64,000 bases of DNA, taken from the NCBI RefSeq assembly GCF_030063335.1, contig NZ_JASISW010000017.1, forward strand, positions 1 to 64,000, given 5' to 3'. Made by a program: the position numbers and the translations under genes. The notes beneath the pieces are model-generated. The model saw only the letters and a list, made by a program, of their open reading frames with translations. It had not been told where the DNA came from and did not search any database. The stretch is from Rhodococcus sp. G-MC3. Lineage in GTDB: Bacteria; Actinomycetota; Actinomycetes; Mycobacteriales; Mycobacteriaceae. How positions within the stretch are numbered: the stretch's first letter is position 1; every line of letters begins with the position of its first letter. Positions 58,843 to 64,000 of this stretch are shown in pieces.

Positions 58843-61716
58843 ATGGCCACCAACGCAGTCCTCGACTTCATCCTCAGCCTCCTCCGCAACGACGATGCGG
58901 CCGCCGCATACTGCGCCAACCCGGAAGCTGCGCTCTCCGCAGCCGGCCTCGTAGACGTGAGCCACGCAGACATCGTTGCCGTCGCACCCCTGGTCGCCGA
59001 GTCCGGCTTGTTCGCCGGAGCGGGTTCGCAGCTCTCCGCGATCCTCGGCGTCGGTGCAGGCGCTGCCGGAGGCATCGAGGGCGGACTGGCAGGCGGAGCG
59101 GCAACCGGCGGCGCACTGTCCACCGGCCTCGGCCTCGGTGCCGGTGCAATTGTCGGCGGAGGACTTGCAGGCGGCGGACTGATCGGTGGCGGCGTCGGCG
59201 GCGGATTCGGTGGAGACCTCGACCTGGCGGGCGACATCGCGGCTTCGATCGGCGCAGCACTGAGCGCGGCACTCGCGGTGGGCGGCGAAATCGGCGTCGA
59301 CCTCGGCGCAGCCCTCGGCGCAGCTCTGGAAGCAATGATCGGCGCCGGCGCATCGATCGACCTTGGTGGCGCGGCCGATCTGGGCGGTGCCCTCAGCGGC
59401 CTCATCGGCGCAGGCATCGACCTCGGCGCAGACGTGACAGCAGAACTGAACGTTGCACTCGACGCAGCACTGGGCGCAGTCGGCGGCATCGACCTGGGCG
59501 CACTCGTCGGGATCGACGGTGCTCTCACCGGAGCACTCGGAACCGTCTTCGGCGTCGGCGGCACCATCGGAGCAGACCTGGGCGCAGCGCTCGGCGACGT
59601 GTTCGGTGCCGCGATCGATCTGGGCGCAATCGATCTGGGCGGAGAAGTCGACGCCGGCCTCGGACTTGCAGGCGGACTCGGTGGCGCACTGACCGCCGGA
59701 CTCGGCCTTGCCGGCGGTCTCAGCGGAGGAATCGCCGCAGGAGTCGGCACCGCACTCGATGCAGCGCTGAGCGCAGGCGGCGGACTCACCGCAGGCATCG
59801 GCGCAGGCCTCGAGAGCGTCTTCGCTCTGCAGACCGGCCTGGCAGCGGCCTTGGGAACCTCGCTAGGCGCTGTCCTCGACGCAGGCGTGCTCGCCGAGCT
59901 CGACCTCGCGGGCCTCGCAGGCGTCGACCTCGGCGGCATCGTCAGCGGAGCGTTGGGCACCGCACTCGATCTCGACGGCAGCATCGTCGCCGATCTCGCG
60001 ACGTCCCTCGGAACCGCAATCGACGGCGCAGTCGGCGGGGCACTCGATCTCGGCGGAGCGTTGGATCTCGGCGGAGCGTTGGATCTCGGCGGAGCGTTGG
60101 GCGCAGGAGCAAACCTGGAGAGCATCCTCGGCGCGGCCTTCGGCGTCGGTGGAGAAGCAGGCGTCGGCCTCGGTGCCGCTCTCGACGCAGTCGTCGGAGC
60201 AGGCGGAGCACTCGACCTCGGTACCGCGCTCGGCGCCGGAGCAGCGCTCGGCGGCACGTTGGATGGCGCACTGACGGCAGCACTCGGCGCAGCCGCTGAT
60301 CTGGCAGCCGGTGTCGATCTGGAAGCTGTCACCGACATCGGTGCAGGGCTCGGAGTAGGTGCAGGGCTCGAAGGAATCTTCGGCGCCGAAGGCGGCCTCG
60401 CGTCGACCGTCGGTTCCACGCTCGGTGCGGTGCTCGACGCAGGCGCACTCGCAGACCTCGACCTCGGTGCCATCGCCACCGGTGACATCGGAGCCGTCGT
60501 CAGCGGAGCCCTCGGCACCGCACTCGACCTCGACACCAACGCAGTCGGCAGCCTGACCGCAGCACTCGAATCGGCGATCGACGCGTCGGTAGGCGCCGAC
60601 ATTGCAGCAGCCACAAACCTCGAAGGCGTTCTCGGCGCAGCCTTCGGCGTCGGCGGAGAAGCAGGAGCCGGCGTCGGTGCCGCACTCGACACAGTGCTCG
60701 ACACCAGCACCGCACTCGATTTGGGAGCAGTACTCGGCGGCGAAGCGGAACTCAGCGGAGCGCTGAACGGCGCAGTCGATGCAGCGCTCGGCGCTGCAGC
60801 CGGCGTAGCAGGAGCCGGTGACCTCGGACTCGGTGCCGTTGGAGGCCTGACCACAACGGCAGACGCAGGCCTTGCCGCTGTTGGTGGACTCACCACAGGC
60901 GCAGCGGCAGGCATCGACGGCGGACTTGCCGCCGTCGGAACTGCGGGCGCAGGCGTCACCGGAGGGCTCGCAGCCGTCGGAGATGCAGGCGCAGGCCTCA
61001 CAGGCGGACTGACCGCCGGCCTCGGCGGCGTCGCTCAGACCGGAACGGACTTGGGCGCAGGCATCACCGGAGCGGTCGACGGGACGGTGGCAGGTGCCGC
61101 TGACCTCGGCGGATCGCTCGCAGGCACAGTCGACGGAACCGTCGGAGCAGGCGTGGACGCTGCCGCTCAGGCGGGCGCCGACGTCGACGGATCCCTGCAG
61201 GGTGCAGCGGACCTCGGTGGTTCGGCTGTCGGGACCTTGGGTGCCGGACTGAACGCCGGACTCGGCGGAGGTGTCGACGCCGGTGCTGACGCTGCAGGCG
61301 ACGTTGCCGGTGGAGTGGCCGCAGGTGCCGATGCTGCCGGTTCGGTGGCAGGTGAAGTTGCCGGTGGTGTCGAGGGCGGAGTCGCTGCCGGTGCGGATGC
61401 GGGAGCGGACGCCGCTGCCAACGCTGTCGGTGGGATTGCAGGCGGCGCCGACGTGATCGGCGGCGCAGCCAGCGGCGTCATAGGTGGCTTCGACGGTGCA
61501 GCGGACGCTGCGGGCAGTGCGTCGAGTTCGTTCGACTCCTGGTCCTCGGTGGACTCCAACGTGTTCGGGCAGGCACAGGGCGACTCGTCACTGCAGGGTG
61601 ATTCTTCCTTGCAGTCGGACTCGGACTCGAGCCTGCACGGCGATGTCGATAGCGCGGCGCACTCCGTCGCCGACGCTGCCACCGTGGACTACCACACGGA
61701 TCTGCTGAACCCGTAA
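58843..61716 (+). CDS. iniB: IniB-like alanine/glycine-rich repetitive protein, 957 aa
   Basis: GAAGGAG precedes ATG 58843. The first 60 residues (MATNAVLDFILSLLRNDDAA and on, with NPEAALSAAGL) are a compact helical domain that matches the start of mycobacterial IniB. From about residue 60 to 880 the sequence is almost entirely Gly, Ala, Leu and Asp in irregular repeats such as LGAALDAAL and DLGGAL. The last 75 residues change to Ser/Asp/Gln-rich. There is no classical signal peptide. Mycobacterial iniB is strongly induced by isoniazid and ethambutol; its role is not settled. About twice the length of the M. tuberculosis protein by my recollection. Confidence 0.85.
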   Translation: MATNAVLDFILSLLRNDDAAAAYCANPEAALSAAGLVDVSHADIVAVAPLVAESGLFAGAGSQLSAILGVGAGAAGGIEGGLAGGAATGGALSTGLGLGAGAIVGGGLAGGGLIGGGVGGGFGGDLDLAGDIAASIGAALSAALAVGGEIGVDLGAALGAALEAMIGAGASIDLGGAADLGGALSGLIGAGIDLGADVTAELNVALDAALGAVGGIDLGALVGIDGALTGALGTVFGVGGTIGADLGAALGDVFGAAIDLGAIDLGGEVDAGLGLAGGLGGALTAGLGLAGGLSGGIAAGVGTALDAALSAGGGLTAGIGAGLESVFALQTGLAAALGTSLGAVLDAGVLAELDLAGLAGVDLGGIVSGALGTALDLDGSIVADLATSLGTAIDGAVGGALDLGGALDLGGALDLGGALGAGANLESILGAAFGVGGEAGVGLGAALDAVVGAGGALDLGTALGAGAALGGTLDGALTAALGAAADLAAGVDLEAVTDIGAGLGVGAGLEGIFGAEGGLASTVGSTLGAVLDAGALADLDLGAIATGDIGAVVSGALGTALDLDTNAVGSLTAALESAIDASVGADIAAATNLEGVLGAAFGVGGEAGAGVGAALDTVLDTSTALDLGAVLGGEAELSGALNGAVDAALGAAAGVAGAGDLGLGAVGGLTTTADAGLAAVGGLTTGAAAGIDGGLAAVGTAGAGVTGGLAAVGDAGAGLTGGLTAGLGGVAQTGTDLGAGITGAVDGTVAGAADLGGSLAGTVDGTVGAGVDAAAQAGADVDGSLQGAADLGGSAVGTLGAGLNAGLGGGVDAGADAAGDVAGGVAAGADAAGSVAGEVAGGVEGGVAAGADAGADAAANAVGGIAGGADVIGGAASGVIGGFDGAADAAGSASSSFDSWSSVDSNVFGQAQGDSSLQGDSSLQSDSDSSLHGDVDSAAHSVADAATVDYHTDLLNP
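60046..60099 (+). repeat. three perfect 18-base tandem repeats inside the iniB-like gene
   Basis: The unit GATCTCGGCGGAGCGTTG occurs three times in a row (60046-60063, 60064-60081, 60082-60099), encoding DLGGAL each time. Perfect identity at DNA level indicates recent expansion, so repeat number may vary between strains. Confidence 0.9.
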
Positions 61717-61729
61717 CTACATGTTGGAG

Positions 61730-61769
61730 GAAGAGGCTCTGGGTGGTTCCATACGCCCGGGGCCTCTTC
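61730..61769 (+). terminator. stem-loop between iniB-like and iniA-like genes
   Basis: Arms 61730-61745 and 61754-61769 form a 16-position stem with a few G-U or mismatched pairs around an 8-base loop. It starts 14 bases after the iniB-like stop codon and 54 bases before the iniA-like start. It may partly end transcription, giving much more iniB than iniA message. Confidence 0.65.
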
Positions 61770-61822
61770 TGTCGTTAGAGTTCACTAGCGGCAGGACAAG
61801 TACGTGTATCCGAAAGAAGGCT

Positions 61823-63634
61823 ATGGACGGGCAAGCGAAACAGCTGGCCGATCTGCTCGATCGAACTGCGGCAGTGGCGCAGACGGTCGGGCGGTCCGAT
61901 TTGGTGTCGAGAATGGAACTTGCCAAGGAGCGGGTACTCGACCCGAGAAGACGAATAGTCGTGGTAGGGCCCCTGAAGCAGGGAAAAAGCCAGTTTGTGA
62001 ATTCGTTGCTCAATTTGAGTGTGTGCTCGGTCGGGGACGACGAGACGACGGCGATTCCGACAATTGTCCAGAACTCCGAACGGTCCTACGCCGAACTCTT
62101 GTTGGCGGATCCCGGCAACGATTCCATACGTGCCGAAGTACCGCTAGAGGAGTTGCAGGACATCACCCCCGCGAGTCCCCGCGCCGAAGGCCGTGAAGTT
62201 CTCAGGCTCGAAGTCAACGTGCCGAGTCCGCTGCTTGCCGACGGGCTCGTGCTGGTCGACACTCCAGGGGTCGGTGGGCACGGAAACCCCCATGCAGCAG
62301 GAACATTGGGTCTGATTCCATCGGCGGATGCCGTGCTGGTCGTCTCCGACGCGAGTCGTGAGTTCACCGAACCCGAGATCGCTTTTCTGCGTCAGGTGCT
62401 CGGCCTGTGCCCTTCGGTCGCTGTGCTGATCACCAAGACAGACCTGTATCCACATTGGCGTCGGATCGTCGAAGCCAACCGAGGACACCTCGAGCGCGAA
62501 GGGCTGGACGTCCCGATGATTGCGTTGTCCTCCCTACTGCGATCGCACGCGCTCCGGTTGAACGACGAAGAATTGAACGCCGAGTCCGGTTTTCCGGAAT
62601 TGTATGACTTCCTACGGGAGCGCGTCGTGGCGCGTGCCGACGCCACAACACGCGGAGCTGTCTCGCTCGACATCCGTTCGGTCACCGAGCATCTCACTCT
62701 GGCGATGGGCAGTGAACTGGCTGCACTCCGTGATCCGGAGCGTGCTGCCGCCGCCGTTGCCGGATTGCAGAGGGCCAAGACTGCTGCCGAGGAACTGCAC
62801 AAGAAGACCTCGCAGTGGCAACAGACACTCGCCGACGGAATCGCAGATCTGGCGTCGGACATCGATCACGATCTGCGAGATCGACTTCGGCGCGTCACCC
62901 GTGAAGCGGAGGAGACTGTCGACGAGGGAGACCCCGGCGCGGACTGGGTGGAACTGGGCAATTGGCTGGAAGAGCAGATCGCGGCCTCCGTCGGCGACAA
63001 CTTCGTATGGGCGCACGAGCGGGCGCTGTGGTTGGCCGAACTCGTCGCCGAGCACTTCGCTGCCGCAGGTGCAGTGACGTTGCCCGATCTCGATCTCGGC
63101 GATCTCGACAATGTTCTCGAACCCGTTGCCTCCCTTGCCGATCTCGAATCCGGCAAGACCGGGATCACGCAGAAGGTGCTCGTCGGAATGCGCGGTTCGT
63201 ACGGCGGTGTACTCATGTTCGGGTTGATCACCACGTTCGTCGGCCTCAGTCTGCTCAATCCGATTTCGATCGGTGCCGGTGTACTGCTGGGCACCAAGGC
63301 GTACAAGGAAGACAAGGAAAATCGGGTGAAGAATCGGCGTGCGGAGGCCAAGATGGCCGTGCGGCGTTTCACCGACGACGTCAGCTTCCAGGTCGGCAAG
63401 GAATCGAAAGATCGCTTGCGCCAGATCCAGCGTGTGCTGCGTGATCACTTCACCTCGATTGCGGAACAGACACTGCGTTCGCTCAACGATTCACTTCGCG
63501 CTGCTCAGGACGCCGCGAACGTCGAGACTGCTGAAAGGGCAACCAGAACAGCGCAACTCGATCGAGAGATGAAGGTGGTTGCGGAACTCAATGAGCGCGC
63601 GGCCGCACTAGTGCCGAGTGAAGCAGTACGGTGA
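61823..63634 (+). CDS. iniA: IniA-like dynamin-family GTPase, 603 aa
   Basis: The start is ATG 61823, preceded by GAAAGAAGG; the open frame extends 34 codons further up through the stem-loop and is not used there. The GTPase domain has G1 GPLKQGKS at 49-56, a threonine-containing G2 (DDETTAIPT), G3 DTPG at 146-149 and G4 TKTD near 206. A helical stalk follows, with a hydrophobic paddle at about 461-490 (FGLITTFVGLSLLNPISIGAG) that should enter the membrane. Mycobacterial IniA is a bacterial dynamin-like protein that tubulates or fuses membranes and is linked to drug tolerance. It overlaps the iniC-like gene by four bases. Confidence 0.9.
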   Translation: MDGQAKQLADLLDRTAAVAQTVGRSDLVSRMELAKERVLDPRRRIVVVGPLKQGKSQFVNSLLNLSVCSVGDDETTAIPTIVQNSERSYAELLLADPGNDSIRAEVPLEELQDITPASPRAEGREVLRLEVNVPSPLLADGLVLVDTPGVGGHGNPHAAGTLGLIPSADAVLVVSDASREFTEPEIAFLRQVLGLCPSVAVLITKTDLYPHWRRIVEANRGHLEREGLDVPMIALSSLLRSHALRLNDEELNAESGFPELYDFLRERVVARADATTRGAVSLDIRSVTEHLTLAMGSELAALRDPERAAAAVAGLQRAKTAAEELHKKTSQWQQTLADGIADLASDIDHDLRDRLRRVTREAEETVDEGDPGADWVELGNWLEEQIAASVGDNFVWAHERALWLAELVAEHFAAAGAVTLPDLDLGDLDNVLEPVASLADLESGKTGITQKVLVGMRGSYGGVLMFGLITTFVGLSLLNPISIGAGVLLGTKAYKEDKENRVKNRRAEAKMAVRRFTDDVSFQVGKESKDRLRQIQRVLRDHFTSIAEQTLRSLNDSLRAAQDAANVETAERATRTAQLDREMKVVAELNERAAALVPSEAVR

Positions 63635-64000
63635 CCGCTCTGGCCGACGCCCGGGCGCTCATCGCTGCCGCACGCTCCGCGTATTCCATCGACACCCACG
63701 CGGCCTGGTCGCTGACGGAATGTCTCGACCGACTGGATCAGCCGTTACGCGTCGCACTCGCAGGCTCGCTCAAAGCGGGTAAGTCGACGTTGCTCAATTC
63801 GCTGGTCGGGCAGGATATCGCCCCGACGGATGCGACAGAGTGCACCAAAGTGGTCACCTGGTACCGCAGCGGTGCAACCCCCAATGTGACTGCCTGGTAC
63901 GACGGTGACAAGTCAGCGCATGTTCCCGTCCAACGCCGCAGCGGCCGTTTGACGTTCGACCTCGGTGAGTTGACGGCGTCTCGTGTCGACCGTCTCGATG
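63631..64000 (+). CDS. iniC: IniC-like dynamin-family GTPase, 5' part only
   Basis: GTG 63631 overlaps the preceding stop codon (GTGA), so translation is coupled. The 123 residues available contain G1 GSLKAGKSTLLN at 45-56 and a G2 region APTDATECTKVV near 63-74. The gene runs off the window. Dynamin-like proteins often work as adjacent pairs, and iniA-iniC is such a pair in mycobacteria. Confidence 0.88.
   Translation, partial: MTALADARALIAAARSAYSIDTHAAWSLTECLDRLDQPLRVALAGSLKAGKSTLLNSLVGQDIAPTDATECTKVVTWYRSGATPNVTAWYDGDKSAHVPVQRRSGRLTFDLGELTASRVDRLD

Noticed and set aside
60046..60099. Regular repeats considered as a CRISPR array
   Set aside because: The 18-base units are directly adjacent without spacers and encode an in-frame DLGGAL repeat; no cas genes are present.
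58731..61001. Leftward 756-codon open frame rich in Pro, Ala and Ser
   Set aside because: It is the antisense shadow of the repetitive, GC-rich iniB-like gene; it has no ribosome-binding site and no domain.

Overview
The window is high-GC chromosomal DNA with no tRNA, rRNA, CRISPR array or recognisable insertion sequence. A mycolic-acid actinobacterium, most likely Rhodococcus or a close relative, is the best fit. The reasons are an iniB-iniA-iniC-like locus, an alanine transaminase and a large Fe-S reductase in the order known from Mycobacterium tuberculosis Rv0337c-Rv0343, many lipoproteins, frequent GTG/TTG starts and a DUF222/HNH (13E12-type) gene end at the left edge. The organism call is inference from gene content.

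Layout. 0-13.6 kb is a housekeeping/accessory mixture: four lipoproteins, an MFS transporter, a YdcF-type protein, a fluoride-channel pair, a STAS/anti-sigma pair, a pseudokinase-like membrane protein, a flavin monooxygenase with an SRPBCC partner, and a low-molecular-weight phosphatase. At 13.7 kb comes the first of six membrane-anchored Hsp70-like genes, followed by an EEP nuclease and a tiny zinc-ribbon protein. 16.5-34.3 kb is a large envelope-glycan locus. It has a rightward pair (DUF1839 protein, GH2 glycosidase) facing a leftward series: carrier protein, acyl-CoA-dehydrogenase-like protein, amino acid:[carrier protein] ligase, tandem alpha/beta hydrolase, flippase, condensation-fold acyltransferase, DUF998 membrane protein, GH16 hydrolase, and then glycosyltransferases and a GT-C-like membrane protein. 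34.7-38.0 kb holds two more Hsp70-like genes. 38.1-46 kb holds Lrp/alanine dehydrogenase, a YibE/F protein, alanine transaminase, an SRAP protein and an S9 peptidase. 46.2-52.2 kb holds the Fe-S reductase with a repeat-rich tail, a secreted protein and an S1 protease. 52.3-64 kb is the ini-type locus. A leftward operon (Hsp70-like, IniR-like LuxR regulator, two decayed Hsp70-like proteins) is divergent from the rightward iniB-like, iniA-like and iniC-like genes; the last is cut by the window end.

Two systems stand out. The first is a carrier-protein aminoacylation module embedded in a polysaccharide assembly and export locus. It suggests that an amino acid is activated on the carrier, oxidised or otherwise modified, and transferred to an extracellular glycan or lipid (inference). 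The second is a family of six bitopic proteins with a cytosolic Hsp70-like ATPase half at different stages of decay, one transmembrane helix and a proline-rich outer tail. Three of them form the operon divergent from the dynamin-like iniBAC genes. This suggests an envelope-stress machine built on membrane-tethered Hsp70 relatives (inference).
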